DNA from: Pseudomonas fluorescens | GTDB taxonomy: Bacteria; Pseudomonadota; Gammaproteobacteria; Pseudomonadales; Pseudomonadaceae | Direction: 5' to 3' | Assembly: GCF_902497875.1 (NCBI RefSeq) | Contig: NZ_CABVHY010000012.1 | Span: 151,686 to 215,685 of the forward strand | Length of the DNA: 64,000 nucleotides | Notes under the pieces: model-generated | Database searches by the model: none | What the model was told of the DNA's origin: nothing | The model's input: only the letters and a program-made list of their open reading frames with translations | Made by a program: the position numbers and the translations under genes | Part shown: positions 1 to 9,251 of the stretch, piece after piece | How the letters are laid out: the number at the start of each line of letters is the position of its first letter | Numbering within the stretch: position 1 is the stretch's first letter

Positions 1-470
1 AGCAGGGTGGCCAACGGCAGCAAGATCCCGAAGAAACCGAACATCAGTCGCTCAGGGAACAGCGCGGCCAACAGCAGCGCCGCCACGGCCATTAGCTGCG
101 CCTGAGCCGTTCGATGCTGCCAGCCTCGCGCGACCAGCAGGCCCAGCATCAGGGTAGGCAGCACGTTGAGGGTGTCCGGGCGGGGAATGAACAGCCGATA
201 GGGAATCTCGCTCACGACGCTAAACAGCAGGAGCCAACCCAGGTAACGCCATTGCCCATCGGCGCCCGGCCGGACAGCCCGGGCCAGATTGCACGCGATC
301 GCCAGGCAGAACCAGGGAAACGCCAGGCGTCCGGGCACGAAAAGCACGTCGAGGCTCAAACCGACGTACCGCAGGTGATCGAGCACCATGCTCAACAGCG
401 CCAGCCATTTGAGCAGATCCAGCGCACCGTCGCGGGCAGGTGTTTCAGGGTTCATGGAAGAGTCGCGCAT
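1..470 (-). CDS. TraX-family integral membrane protein (partial, 3' end outside window)
   Basis: The reverse strand reads without a stop from an ATG at 470 (a second in-frame ATG is at 455) to the window edge. The 5' end is MRDSSMNPETPARDGALDLL, followed by hydrophobic segments and the motif LSMVLDHLRYVG, which is typical of TraX/acyltransferase-3-like membrane proteins. A GAGGG ribosome binding site lies about 4 bases before the ATG at 470. TraX of the F plasmid acetylates pilin, but chromosomal homologues in Pseudomonas have no settled role. At least four membrane segments are visible in the roughly 156 codons present. Family assignment is by pattern recognition, and the C-terminus is not in the window. 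Confidence 0.7.
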   Translation of the reverse strand, partial: MRDSSMNPETPARDGALDLLKWLALLSMVLDHLRYVGLSLDVLFVPGRLAFPWFCLAIACNLARAVRPGADGQWRYLGWLLLFSVVSEIPYRLFIPRPDTLNVLPTLMLGLLVARGWQHRTAQAQLMAVAALLLAALFPERLMFGFFGILLPLATL

Positions 471-586
471 AATCCCTCAAGCAGTTTGCATTTTTCCTAC
501 AGAAACTGGGCGTGTGCTACCCCGCCAATCTTGGGTAAAGTGCGCACCATCATCGACCACGCTGCTCTCAACCACGGAAGACGGCC

Positions 587-1627
587 ATGACCGACAAGAG
601 CCAACAATTCGCCAGCGACAACTATTCCGGTATCTGCCCTGAAGCCTGGGCCGCCATGGAGCAAGCCAATCATGGCCACCAACGCGCTTATGGCGACGAT
701 GAGTGGACTGCCCGCGCCGCCGATCATTTCCGTAAGCTGTTCGAAACCGACTGCGAAGTGTTCTTCGCCTTCAACGGCACCGCGGCCAACTCCCTGGCCC
801 TGTCTTCGTTGTGCCAGAGTTACCACAGCGTGATCTGCTCGGAAACCGCCCACGTCGAAACCGACGAATGCGGCGCACCGGAGTTTTTCTCCAACGGCTC
901 CAAGCTGCTGACCGCCCACACTGAAAACGGCAAGCTGACCCCGGAATCGATCCGCGAGATCGCCCTCAAGCGCCAGGACATCCACTACCCGAAACCACGA
1001 GTAGTGACCCTGACCCAGGCGACCGAAGTCGGCAGCGTCTATCGTCCGGAAGAAATCCGCGCCATCAGCGCCACTTGCAAGGAGCTGGGCCTGAACCTGC
1101 ACATGGACGGCGCGCGCTTTTCCAACGCCTGTGCATTCCTCGACTGCTCGCCAGCAGACCTGACCTGGAAGGCCGGGGTCGACGTGCTGTGCTTCGGCGG
1201 GACGAAAAACGGCATGGCGGTGGGTGAGGCGATTCTGTTCTTCAACCACAAGCTGGCCGAAGACTTCGACTACCGCTGCAAGCAGGCCGGGCAGCTTGCT
1301 TCAAAGATGCGTTTCCTCTCCGCCCCCTGGGTCGGCATCCTGGAACACGACGCCTGGCTCAAACACGCGCACCACGCCAACCACTGCGCGCAACTGTTGA
1401 GCAGTCTGGTCGAGGACATTCCTGGCGTCGAATTGATGTTCCCGGTGGAAGCCAACGGGGTGTTCCTGCAACTCTCGGAACCGGCCATCGCGGCCCTGAC
1501 AGCCAAGGGCTGGCGCTTCTACACCTTCATTGGCAATGGCGGCGCGCGCTTCATGTGCTCGTGGGACACCGAGGAAGCACGAGTGCGAGAACTGGCGGCC
1601 GATATTCGCGAAGTGATGTCGCACTAA
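587..1627 (+). CDS. ltaE: low-specificity L-threonine aldolase
   Basis: This 346-residue, PLP-dependent fold-type I enzyme cleaves L-threonine and L-allo-threonine to glycine and acetaldehyde. The PLP lysine is visible as K207 in FGGTKNG, which matches Lys207 described for the Pseudomonas enzyme. Other landmarks are FAFNGTAANSLAL near residue 65 (phosphate cup) and HMDGARFSNA near 175 (Asp that contacts the pyridine nitrogen). A GGAAG ribosome binding site precedes the ATG. The gene stands alone between the divergent TraX-like gene and an MFS exporter in the same orientation. Length is normal for the family. Confidence 0.93.
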   Translation: MTDKSQQFASDNYSGICPEAWAAMEQANHGHQRAYGDDEWTARAADHFRKLFETDCEVFFAFNGTAANSLALSSLCQSYHSVICSETAHVETDECGAPEFFSNGSKLLTAHTENGKLTPESIREIALKRQDIHYPKPRVVTLTQATEVGSVYRPEEIRAISATCKELGLNLHMDGARFSNACAFLDCSPADLTWKAGVDVLCFGGTKNGMAVGEAILFFNHKLAEDFDYRCKQAGQLASKMRFLSAPWVGILEHDAWLKHAHHANHCAQLLSSLVEDIPGVELMFPVEANGVFLQLSEPAIAALTAKGWRFYTFIGNGGARFMCSWDTEEARVRELAADIREVMSH

Positions 1628-1664
1628 ATCCGCACGGGGCCGAGCTGCAAAGCGCCTCACCCGC

Positions 1665-1690
1665 AAGGTTTGCCCACGGGCAAACCTTTG
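1665..1690 (+). terminator. hairpin after ltaE, possible terminator
   Basis: The arms AAGGTTTGCCC and GGGCAAACCTT are perfectly complementary around a tiny loop, 38 bases after the ltaE stop, and are followed by only a short T-rich stretch (TTTGACTT). The weak T-run makes intrinsic termination likely but not certain. Confidence 0.4.
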
Positions 1691-1786
1691 ACTTCCAGTC
1701 AAATATCTTATGCCGATAAGGCTATTTTTCTGCATGAGTCAAACACCGACACTGCGCTCCTGATTCAAATCACTGGAGTTGCAGCC

Positions 1787-2998
1787 ATGCCCATTGCCTT
1801 GCTCGCGCTGACCCTAAGCGCATTCGCCATCGGGACGACCGAGTTCGTTATCGTTGGCCTGTTACCCACCATTGGCGCCGACCTTGGGGTCGACTTGCCA
1901 TCCGCCGGCCTGTTGGTCAGCCTTTATGCCCTGGGTGTGGCCGTTGGCGCCCCGGTGCTCACCGCGTTGACCGGTAAAGTGCCGCGCAAATTCTTGCTGC
2001 TGTCGCTGATGGTGTTGTTCACCCTCGGCAACCTGCTGGCCTGGAAAGCGCCAAGCTACGAATCACTGGTCATTGCGCGAATCGTCACCGGTCTCGCCCA
2101 CGGAGTGTTCTTCTCCATCGGTTCGATCATCGCCACCAGCCTGGTGCCCAAGGAAAAAGCCGCCAGCGCGATTGCGATCATGTTTACCGGCCTGACCGTG
2201 GCCCTGGTCACTGGCGTGCCGCTGGGTACGTTCATTGGTCAGCACTTCGGCTGGCGCGAAACCTTCCTCGCGGTCTCGGCCCTGGGTCTGATCGCCTTTA
2301 TCGGCAGCCTGCTCTACGTGCCGAAAAACATCGCCCACAGCAAACCCGCTTCATTGTTGCAGCAGCTGCAAGTGCTGAAACAACCGCGACTGTTGCTGGT
2401 GTACGCCATGACCGCGATAGGTTACGGCGGCTCGTTCATTGCCTTTACCTATCTGGCGCCGATTCTTCAGGACATCTCCGGTTTCAGCGCTGGCACCGTC
2501 AGCCTGGTGCTGCTGGTCTACGGTATCTCGGTGGCTATCGGTAACATCTGGGGCGGTAAACTGGCCGACAAACGCGGCCCGATCAGCGCCCTGAAAATCG
2601 TCTTCGCCCTGCTCGCCGCCGTGCTCTTTGTATTGACCTTTACCGCCGGCAACCCTTGGCTGGCCCTCGCTACGGTGCTGGTCTGGGGTGCGGTGGCCTT
2701 CGGTAACGTACCGGGTCTGCAGGTCTATGTAGTGCGCCAGGCCGAACACCACACGCCGAATGCGGTGGACGTGGCTTCCGGCCTCAATATCGCCGCCTTC
2801 AACCTCGGCATCGCCGGTGGTGCCTGGGGTGGAGGCCTGATCGTCGCCCACATGGGCCTGATTCATACCGCATGGATCGGCGGGCTGGTAGTGCTGGTCG
2901 CCCTGGCATTGACCGCATGGAGCGGTCGCCTCGATCGCCTCGGGCCGGTGTATGCAGAGCCTTTCGAAGGTATGGCACGGGTGGTGGGTGGTCATTGA
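1787..2998 (+). CDS. MFS transporter, DHA1/AraJ-YdhP-like exporter
   Basis: This is a 403-residue inner-membrane protein with about 12 hydrophobic segments. The first helix reads MPIALLALTLSAFAIGTTEF and the next block VIVGLLPTIGADLGV, a hallmark of the AraJ/YdhP/NepI branch of the DHA1 drug/solute:proton antiporters. The ATG at 1787 was chosen over the open frame from 1670 because it has TGGAG at the right distance and starts at the conserved first helix. The substrate cannot be told; relatives export arabinose-like sugars, purine nucleosides or drugs. It follows the threonine aldolase by 160 bases and seems to have its own transcription start. Confidence 0.85.
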   Translation: MPIALLALTLSAFAIGTTEFVIVGLLPTIGADLGVDLPSAGLLVSLYALGVAVGAPVLTALTGKVPRKFLLLSLMVLFTLGNLLAWKAPSYESLVIARIVTGLAHGVFFSIGSIIATSLVPKEKAASAIAIMFTGLTVALVTGVPLGTFIGQHFGWRETFLAVSALGLIAFIGSLLYVPKNIAHSKPASLLQQLQVLKQPRLLLVYAMTAIGYGGSFIAFTYLAPILQDISGFSAGTVSLVLLVYGISVAIGNIWGGKLADKRGPISALKIVFALLAAVLFVLTFTAGNPWLALATVLVWGAVAFGNVPGLQVYVVRQAEHHTPNAVDVASGLNIAAFNLGIAGGAWGGGLIVAHMGLIHTAWIGGLVVLVALALTAWSGRLDRLGPVYAEPFEGMARVVGGH

Positions 2999-2999
2999 T

Positions 3000-3152
3000 C
3001 CTGTGGCGAGGGGGCTTGCCCCCGTTCGGCTGCGAAGCAGTCGTAAAACCTGTAGTCGCGTTACTTCAGGTAGAACACCTCCGCCGGATTGCGACTGCTG
3101 CGCCCGAACGCGGACCGAGCCGAACGCAGGCTGCGCCAGCTGCTACAGGTAA
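3000..3152. repeat. REP-type repeat pair (REPIN-like)
   Basis: After the MFS stop the sequence begins with the Pseudomonas REP signature CTGTGGCGAGGGGGCTTGCC, runs through GCTGCGAAGCAGTCGTAAAA, and ends with an oppositely oriented unit containing GAACGCAGGCTGCGCC and AGCTGCTACAGG. Two REP units of different classes facing each other form an extragenic hairpin-capable element. A related unit is at 24143-24286. Confidence 0.75.
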
Positions 3153-3244
3153 CTCACCGTCTGTAAACCCGTCGAAACTTTCCCGCCGCAAACACAGTCA
3201 TCAACAGAACGGAGGTGATTCGGCGAGATACGACAGGAGGACGC

Positions 3245-4171
3245 ATGGCGGTGATTCATATCGGTATTTCCGGCTGGCGCTACAAGCCTTGGCGAGGTGA
3301 TTTCTACCCCGAAGGGCTGACCCAGAACCGTGAGTTGCAGTTCGCTTCACGGGCGGTCAACAGCATTGAAATCAACGGTTCGTTCTATGCGCTGCAAACG
3401 CCTCAGCGCTATGCCGACTGGTACGCCGACACCCCGCAAGACTTTGTCTTCAGCGTCAAAGCGCCCCGCTACATCACCCACATCCTGCGTCTGCGTGACG
3501 TACACAAACCCCTGGCCAATTTTTTCGCCTCCGGGGTGCTGGAGCTCAAGGAAAAACTCGGACCGATCCTCTGGCAATTCCCGCCGAGCTTCAAGTTCGA
3601 CCCCGAATTATTCGAAGCCTTTCTCGCCCAGATCCCGACGAATACCCAACAGGCAGCGGACCTCGCCCGACAACACGAAGCCCGCCTGAACGGCAAAGCC
3701 AGCATGAAGTCCCACGGAAAAAAGCCGCTACGGCACGCCGTGGAGATCCGCCACGACAGCTTTGCGGTCCCGGAGTTTGTCACCTTGCTCAAGCGTTATG
3801 GCACCGCATTGGTCATCGCCGATACGGCCGGCAAGTGGCCCTACCGTGAAGACCTGACCAGCGACTTTGTGTATATGCGCCTGCATGGCGACAAACAGCT
3901 CTACGCCAGCGGCTACACAACCGAGGCGCTGAAGCTCTGGGGTGATCGGATCGACGCCTGGAGCCACGGCAAACAGCCGGCCGATGCGCAGTTGATCGAC
4001 CGCCAGCAAAAGCCCAAAGCGCGAAAAACCCGCGAGGTGTTTTGTTACTTCGACAATGACCTCAAAGTCCGCGCGCCCTTCGATGCCCGCAGCCTGCTAC
4101 AGCGCCTGGGTCTGGATGCCGCACTGGCGACCGAACCGGGCAAGTCGCCGGAACCCGGGGTATTGCCATGA
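3245..4171 (+). CDS. DUF72 family protein (TIM-barrel, YecE-like)
   Basis: This 308-residue protein opens with MAVIHIGISGWRYKPWRGDFYP, the signature of the DUF72/YecE family, which adopts a TIM-barrel-like fold of unknown activity. Later blocks SRAVNSIEINGSFYALQ and YMRLHGD are also characteristic. The ATG at 3245 has an AGGAGG ribosome binding site; the open frame upstream to 3215 lacks one. Its stop overlaps the next gene by four bases (ATGA), so it heads a translationally coupled operon with a phosphatase, a cardiolipin synthase and a YbhN-like membrane protein. The operon suggests, but does not prove, an envelope-lipid connection. Confidence 0.88.
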   Translation: MAVIHIGISGWRYKPWRGDFYPEGLTQNRELQFASRAVNSIEINGSFYALQTPQRYADWYADTPQDFVFSVKAPRYITHILRLRDVHKPLANFFASGVLELKEKLGPILWQFPPSFKFDPELFEAFLAQIPTNTQQAADLARQHEARLNGKASMKSHGKKPLRHAVEIRHDSFAVPEFVTLLKRYGTALVIADTAGKWPYREDLTSDFVYMRLHGDKQLYASGYTTEALKLWGDRIDAWSHGKQPADAQLIDRQQKPKARKTREVFCYFDNDLKVRAPFDARSLLQRLGLDAALATEPGKSPEPGVLP

Positions 4172-4965
4172 GCCTGCAGGAGCCGACAAGCGAGCATTGC
4201 GATATCACCCCAGGCACCACGGCGGTCTGCCGCTTCACGGTGCTGACCGTCAATATCCACATGGGTTTCACCGCCCTCAACCGACGGTTTATCTTGCCGG
4301 AACTGCGCGAAGCGGTGCGAAGTGTGTCCGCCGATGTGGTGTTTCTCCAGGAGGTGCACGGCACCCACGAGCCTCATTCACGGCGCTTCAGCAACTGGCC
4401 GACGATGCCGCAGTACGAATTCCTCGCCGACACTATCTGGCCACAGTTCGCCTATGGGCGTAACGCGGTATATCCCTCGGGCGACCATGGCAACGCGCTG
4501 TTGTCGAAATTCCAGATCATTCGCCATGACAATCTCGACGTATCCATCTCCGGGCGGGAAAACCGCGGGCTGTTGCATTGCGTATTGCGCTTACCCGGTG
4601 ACGGCCGTGAAGTACACGCGATTTGCGTCCACCTTGGGTTGCTCGAATCCCATCGCCGCCAGCAGTTGCAGCTCCTGGCGCAATGTTTGGAAGATCTGCC
4701 CGCAGATGCACCGGTGATTGTCGCCGGCGACTTCAACGATTGGCGCCAGCGTGCCGATGCGCTACTCAAACCCTGCGGTTTGCGCGAAGTGTTCGCCGAG
4801 CACTATGGCAAACCGGCGCGCAGTTTCCCGGCGCGACTGCCTGCATTGCGTCTGGACCGGATTTACGTGCGCAATCTGAAGGCGCAGCATCCGAAAGTAT
4901 TGAAGGCACGCCCGTGGTCCCATCTGTCTGATCATGCGCCGCTGTCGGTGGAGGTCGAGCTATGA
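4168..4965 (+). CDS. endonuclease/exonuclease/phosphatase family protein, YbhP-like
   Basis: This 265-residue member of the EEP fold has the metal and catalytic positions visible: N29 in TVNIHMGF, E62 in LQEVHG, H155 in CVHLGLL, D188 and N190 in AGDFNDWR, and D255-H256 in LSDHAPLS. It overlaps the DUF72 gene and the cardiolipin synthase gene by four bases each. In E. coli ybhP lies in the ybhPON cluster with clsB and ybhN, and the same order is seen here. Substrate is unknown; a phosphodiester in lipid metabolism is plausible because of the partners. Confidence 0.87.
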   Translation: MSLQEPTSEHCDITPGTTAVCRFTVLTVNIHMGFTALNRRFILPELREAVRSVSADVVFLQEVHGTHEPHSRRFSNWPTMPQYEFLADTIWPQFAYGRNAVYPSGDHGNALLSKFQIIRHDNLDVSISGRENRGLLHCVLRLPGDGREVHAICVHLGLLESHRRQQLQLLAQCLEDLPADAPVIVAGDFNDWRQRADALLKPCGLREVFAEHYGKPARSFPARLPALRLDRIYVRNLKAQHPKVLKARPWSHLSDHAPLSVEVEL

Positions 4966-6269
4966 GCAGCACGCCGATCGAAAAAAACCCGCTGAACACC
5001 TTATCCACAACCCCATCCCCACGGGACCGGGCGTTTGAAGATATCGAGTACGGCTGGCAGAGCAACAATCGGGTCGTGCTGCTGGAAAATGGTGAGGCGT
5101 ATTTTCCCAGGGTGTTCGAAGTCCTGCGCCAGGCGCAGAGCGAAATCCTCATCGAGACCTTCATTCTGTTCGAGGACAAGGTGGGCAATGAGCTGCAAAG
5201 CATCCTGATCGAGGCAGCACAACGAGGCGTGCGGATCACCATGAGCCTGGACGGATTCGGCTGCGGTGAGCTGAGTACTGAATTCCTGGCAGCCCTGAGC
5301 GCAGCCGGGGTACGCCTGCAAATATTCGATCCCGCGCCGCTGACCCTCGGCTTGCTGCGGACTAACTGGTTCCGTCGGCTGCATCGCAAGATCGTGGTGG
5401 TCGACGGTGAAATTGCCTTCCTTGGCGGGATCAATTTTTCCGCCGATCACCTTGCCGACTTCGGTCCTGAAGCCAAGCAGGATTACGCGGTCGAGGTGCA
5501 GGGGCCGGCGGTGGTCGACATCCATCATTTCGCCCTGCTGCAAAGTGGCCGGCCGGCCCATGCCAAATATTGGTGGCAACGCCGCCGCGGACGTCGCTCG
5601 GAATTGGCCTTCACTGAACATGACGGTCAGGTGCGACTGGTCTATCGCGATAACCGCGAGCATCGGACGGATATCGAAGAGGTTTACCGGCAGGCCTTGC
5701 GCAGAGCAAAACGTCGGGTGGTGATCGCCAACGCCTACTTCTTTCCGGGCTATCGCTTGCTGCGCGAAATCCGCAACGCGGCACGACGCGGGGTCGAGGT
5801 ACGACTGATTCTGCAAGGCCAACCAGACATGCTGGTCGCTAAACTCGCGGCGCGGATGCTCTATGACTATCTACTCAAGGATGGCGTAACTATCTACGAG
5901 TATTGCGAGCGGCCATTGCACGGCAAGGTCGCGTTGGTGGATGAGGAATGGAGCACCGTAGGTTCGAGTAACCTGGACCCGTTGAGCCTGTCACTGAATC
6001 TGGAAGCCAACGTGCTGATTCGCGACCGCGAATTCAATCGAGAGCTGTTCGAGCGCCTGGATCAACTGAGCCGCGAGCACTGCAAGTGTATGCCGCAAAA
6101 CCGCTCACCGCGCGGACTGCTATGGCGGATGACGATAGGCTTTCTAGTGTTCCACTGCCTGCGGCACTTTCCGGCCTGGATCGGTTGGCTGCCGGCGCAT
6201 AAACCGCGTCTCAAACCCTTTACCCATCCGCAGCAGACGTCGAAGGCGACCCGGGAGCAAGCGCCATGA
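4962..6269 (+). CDS. clsB: cardiolipin synthase B (phospholipase D superfamily)
   Basis: This 435-residue protein carries two HKD motifs: H141-x-K143-x4-D148 (HRKIVVVDGEIAFLGG) and H320-x-K322-x4-D327 (HGKVALVDEEWSTVGSSNLD). Two motifs in one chain are the mark of PLD-type cardiolipin synthases, and the absence of two N-terminal membrane helices fits ClsB rather than ClsA. ClsB makes cardiolipin by phosphatidyl transfer. A hydrophobic stretch near residues 390-415 may touch the membrane. The gene overlaps both neighbours by four bases. Confidence 0.92.
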   Translation: MSSTPIEKNPLNTLSTTPSPRDRAFEDIEYGWQSNNRVVLLENGEAYFPRVFEVLRQAQSEILIETFILFEDKVGNELQSILIEAAQRGVRITMSLDGFGCGELSTEFLAALSAAGVRLQIFDPAPLTLGLLRTNWFRRLHRKIVVVDGEIAFLGGINFSADHLADFGPEAKQDYAVEVQGPAVVDIHHFALLQSGRPAHAKYWWQRRRGRRSELAFTEHDGQVRLVYRDNREHRTDIEEVYRQALRRAKRRVVIANAYFFPGYRLLREIRNAARRGVEVRLILQGQPDMLVAKLAARMLYDYLLKDGVTIYEYCERPLHGKVALVDEEWSTVGSSNLDPLSLSLNLEANVLIRDREFNRELFERLDQLSREHCKCMPQNRSPRGLLWRMTIGFLVFHCLRHFPAWIGWLPAHKPRLKPFTHPQQTSKATREQAP

Positions 6270-7252
6270 GCCACCCCGAATCACACTCGGCGCAAAATGG
6301 CCCCGATGCCAGCCATGGATGGAAGCGCTGGAAACGGCCACTGACGGTGGTGTTTTTTTTACTGCTGATCGTGCTATTCACTCTGCTGGCAAGGCGTATC
6401 GACTGGAGCGAAGTAGTCGACACCCTGGCCGACTTCAAGGTGCGCACTCTGATCATTGCCGCCAGCCTGACCCTGGTGAGTTTCCTGGTGTACGCCTGCT
6501 TTGATCTGATCGGCCGCACCTATATCCGACAGAATCTGGGCTGGCGACAGGTTTTGCCGGTGGGGATTATCAGCTATGCCTTCAACCTCAACCTCAGCGC
6601 CTGGGTCGGCGGCATCGCCATGCGCTATCGGTTGTATTCGCGGCTGGGTGTGAGCACGGCCAATATCGCGAAAATTCTCGGTCTGAGCATGGCCACCAAC
6701 TGGTTAGGCTACATGCTGCTGGCCGGAACGGTGTTCAGCAGCGGTCTGGTCAGGCTGCCACCCAGCTGGAAGCTCAGCAGTGATGCCTTGCAAGGGGTGG
6801 GGCTGCTGTTGCTGTTACTGAGTGCGAGCTATCTCGTGGCCTGCCGCTTTTCCCGACAACGCACCTGGGCCCTGCGCGGTATCGAAATCAACCTGCCATC
6901 GTTGCGCATGGCCTTGTTGCAATTGTTCCTGGGGGCGCTGAACTGGTCGTTGATGGCCGCGGTAGTGTTCACTTTACTGCCCAAGCAACTCGATTACCCG
7001 GTGGTGCTGGGCGTGTTGCTGATCAGCAGCATTGCCGGGGTGATTACTCATATCCCGGCCGGGCTCGGGGTGCTGGAAGCGGTGTTCATCGCGATGCTGC
7101 AACATGAGGTGTCACGCGGCAGCCTGCTGGCCGGGCTGATCGCCTACCGTGCGGTGTATTTCATTGTGCCGCTGTTGATTGCGCTGGTGATGTTCCTGGT
7201 GGTCGAGGCCAAGGCCAAGGCACTGCGGGTGGAGAAGAAGCCTGCGGGGTGA
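6266..7252 (+). CDS. YbhN/UPF0104 family membrane protein (lysylphosphatidylglycerol synthase-like TM region)
   Basis: A 328-residue polytopic protein with roughly eight membrane segments. NLNLSAWVGGIAMRYRLYSRLG near residue 110 and THIPAGLGVLEAVFIAML near 255 are the conserved loops of the UPF0104/LPG synthase transmembrane family. The cytoplasmic aminoacyl-transferase domain of MprF is absent, so it probably is not a lipid aminoacylase; a lipid flippase-like or accessory role is inferred. It is the last gene of the four-gene coupled operon and overlaps clsB by four bases (ATGA). Confidence 0.85.
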   Translation: MSHPESHSAQNGPDASHGWKRWKRPLTVVFFLLLIVLFTLLARRIDWSEVVDTLADFKVRTLIIAASLTLVSFLVYACFDLIGRTYIRQNLGWRQVLPVGIISYAFNLNLSAWVGGIAMRYRLYSRLGVSTANIAKILGLSMATNWLGYMLLAGTVFSSGLVRLPPSWKLSSDALQGVGLLLLLLSASYLVACRFSRQRTWALRGIEINLPSLRMALLQLFLGALNWSLMAAVVFTLLPKQLDYPVVLGVLLISSIAGVITHIPAGLGVLEAVFIAMLQHEVSRGSLLAGLIAYRAVYFIVPLLIALVMFLVVEAKAKALRVEKKPAG

Positions 7253-7266
7253 ACCCAACATCACCT

Positions 7267-8022
7267 TCACCTCGACTGAATAAGACTCAACCGCTCGCCC
7301 ACCACCATTTCGGTAATCCAGCCCACCAGGATCGAGGTATAGGCCTGCTGCGAAACCGGATCGCTCAGCGCATGATCGGCGCCGTCAATAATCCGGTGGG
7401 TCAGCGAGTGGGTCTGCTGACAGGCCGCGCGATAACTCATGATGGTGGCGTGGGGGATATGTTCATCGTGTTCGGACTCAACGATCAGCACGTCCCCGGT
7501 AAACTCGGCACAGGCGTGCAGCGCACGGTTGCTGCCAGCCTGCACCCGGCTGCTGCGGTAATCGAACAAGTCGGCTTTATCCAGGTCACGCTTGGGTGTG
7601 AGCCACAGGTCATCGCGATACAGCGCCGGCACCCTCAATGCCAGCCAGCGTACCGGGCGCAACGAGGTGAGGATGCTTGCCAGGTAACCCCCGTAGCTGG
7701 TTCCCACCACGGCAACCGCCGAGGTGTCGATAGCTGGATGAGCGAGCAGGCGGTCGTAGGCCGCAAGCAAGTCGCGCAGATTGTCTTCACGGGTTACCTG
7801 CGACAGTGCAATGCCGTGGCCTGCATGGCCGCGCAGGTCGAATGTCAGACACACACAACCCAACCCGGCAATGCCTTTGGCCCGTTCCAGGTCGCGCTCC
7901 TGGCTGCCGCCCCAACCGTGCACGAACAATACGCCCGGGACTTTCGATTTGGGACTGAGAAAGGTCCCGGTCATCTGCTCATGGTCGATCTCGATCTGAA
8001 TCGTTTCGCTTCTAGCCGTCAT
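7267..8022 (-). CDS. alpha/beta hydrolase
   Basis: A 251-residue hydrolase with HGWGGS near residue 35 (oxyanion loop), nucleophile S109 in GTSYGGYLAS, an acid in VESEHDEHIP near 195, and the catalytic histidine in DGADHALSDP near 217. It resembles the dienelactone hydrolase/serine aminopeptidase branch. Its start overlaps the 3' end of the upstream DUF3182 gene by 11 bases, so the two are co-translated. The substrate is unknown. It converges with the YbhN-like gene across only 14 bases. Confidence 0.85.
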   Translation of the reverse strand: MTARSETIQIEIDHEQMTGTFLSPKSKVPGVLFVHGWGGSQERDLERAKGIAGLGCVCLTFDLRGHAGHGIALSQVTREDNLRDLLAAYDRLLAHPAIDTSAVAVVGTSYGGYLASILTSLRPVRWLALRVPALYRDDLWLTPKRDLDKADLFDYRSSRVQAGSNRALHACAEFTGDVLIVESEHDEHIPHATIMSYRAACQQTHSLTHRIIDGADHALSDPVSQQAYTSILVGWITEMVVGERLSLIQSR

Positions 8023-9121
8023 AGGATTTGACCGTTACGTACTTGAGAAGAAAATCGCTGCTTTCAGCCGGGCCACGGAACACTTCGATGGCAGCCGCCG
8101 GTAATGCCTGTTGAGTATAGGTTTCCACCGAGGACACGCGGATTGCGCGCATTCCCGGGTCGTTGACGAACGCTTGCAGCGCCGCCACTTCCGCACTGCT
8201 GGCACCGCCCATGCGCCACGACTGTTCCAGCACCCCGCTGCGCTGCTGGCCGTCGGTATCCAGACCCTGGGCGATGTCGTAATTGCGCCGCGAGGCGAAG
8301 AATGCCGGATAGGCCTCATTCGCCGCGGCATCGAATACCTGGGCCTGGCGGATGGCCAGACGCACGTCATCCGGCAACTCGAGGGCGAGCAACTCATCGT
8401 AGCCGCCCTGCACTACCAGCAGGTCCGAACCACCGTAGACCTTTTCGCCAACGCCGTCTTCCGTCAGGTACTGCTCGCCACAGTAGCTCAGGCGTTTGCC
8501 GGCGATAGCGGTCTGGCCAACGCTGTGGGTCATGACGTTTTGCAAATCCTGCTCGAGCACCACGCCTTCGCTGAACAGCTTGGCGGCTTCCGGCCGGGCA
8601 ATGATTTCATCGAATTGATCGAGGCTGTTGATCACTTTCTGCCCCCGACCGGCACAGCCGTGAATCGGTTTCATCCGGATCGGCCCGCTGTAGAGCAGGT
8701 GGGTTGCCGCCGGCCGGGCATCTCTCAACGAAAAAACGCTAACGCCGTCCAGTACCACAGTGCGAACTCGTTCGCAAAACAGCGGCGCCCAGCCTTCAGG
8801 CGCCACTGCCTCTTTGTTCAACAGGCCATGGGTAATGGCTTTGGTACAGATAAAGTCGTACTCGACGTAACCACCCCACAAGTCTTCCGGGCCCTTGATC
8901 CCGAGTTGCCGTGCGTCTTGCGCGCCGACAATGGTTTGCGTGGGCAGCAGATAGAGGTCGCGAGAGGCGTGACGTTCGGCGTCATAACTGCCACCGAACT
9001 TGAGTCCGAGAATCTGCGCCAACCAGCGAGCCAGCGCACGGTTGGTTTCGACTTCATGCAACGGCGCCTGCGGGCGGACCGAATGGGCGACCACCAGTTT
9101 CTTTCGTTGTGCCGGGGTCAT
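8012..9121 (-). CDS. DUF3182 family protein, ATP-grasp-like
   Basis: A 369-residue protein recognised as DUF3182 from its N-terminal block VVAHSVRPQAPLHEVETNRA, the central PIRMKPIHGCAGRGQKVI and the acidic stretch SEGVVLEQDL. The central block and the later acidic residues look like an ATP-grasp ligase core, so an ATP-dependent ligation is possible; this is inference. An AAGGGGG ribosome binding site supports the ATG. It forms an operon with the overlapping alpha/beta hydrolase. Two copies of a 13-bp repeat lie about 130-175 bases upstream. Confidence 0.75.
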   Translation of the reverse strand: MTPAQRKKLVVAHSVRPQAPLHEVETNRALARWLAQILGLKFGGSYDAERHASRDLYLLPTQTIVGAQDARQLGIKGPEDLWGGYVEYDFICTKAITHGLLNKEAVAPEGWAPLFCERVRTVVLDGVSVFSLRDARPAATHLLYSGPIRMKPIHGCAGRGQKVINSLDQFDEIIARPEAAKLFSEGVVLEQDLQNVMTHSVGQTAIAGKRLSYCGEQYLTEDGVGEKVYGGSDLLVVQGGYDELLALELPDDVRLAIRQAQVFDAAANEAYPAFFASRRNYDIAQGLDTDGQQRSGVLEQSWRMGGASSAEVAALQAFVNDPGMRAIRVSSVETYTQQALPAAAIEVFRGPAESSDFLLKYVTVKSYDG

Positions 9122-9251
9122 GCGTCCCCCTTGGCCATGCGCGTAATGGGTGTCCTGGGATAGGTGCAGGGATCAGGCCAACAATCCAGTCGAGATCAGG
9201 CTCCACTGATCAGAGGTCTGCCGGCACCGATACTGGCATTTGGCCTGACGT

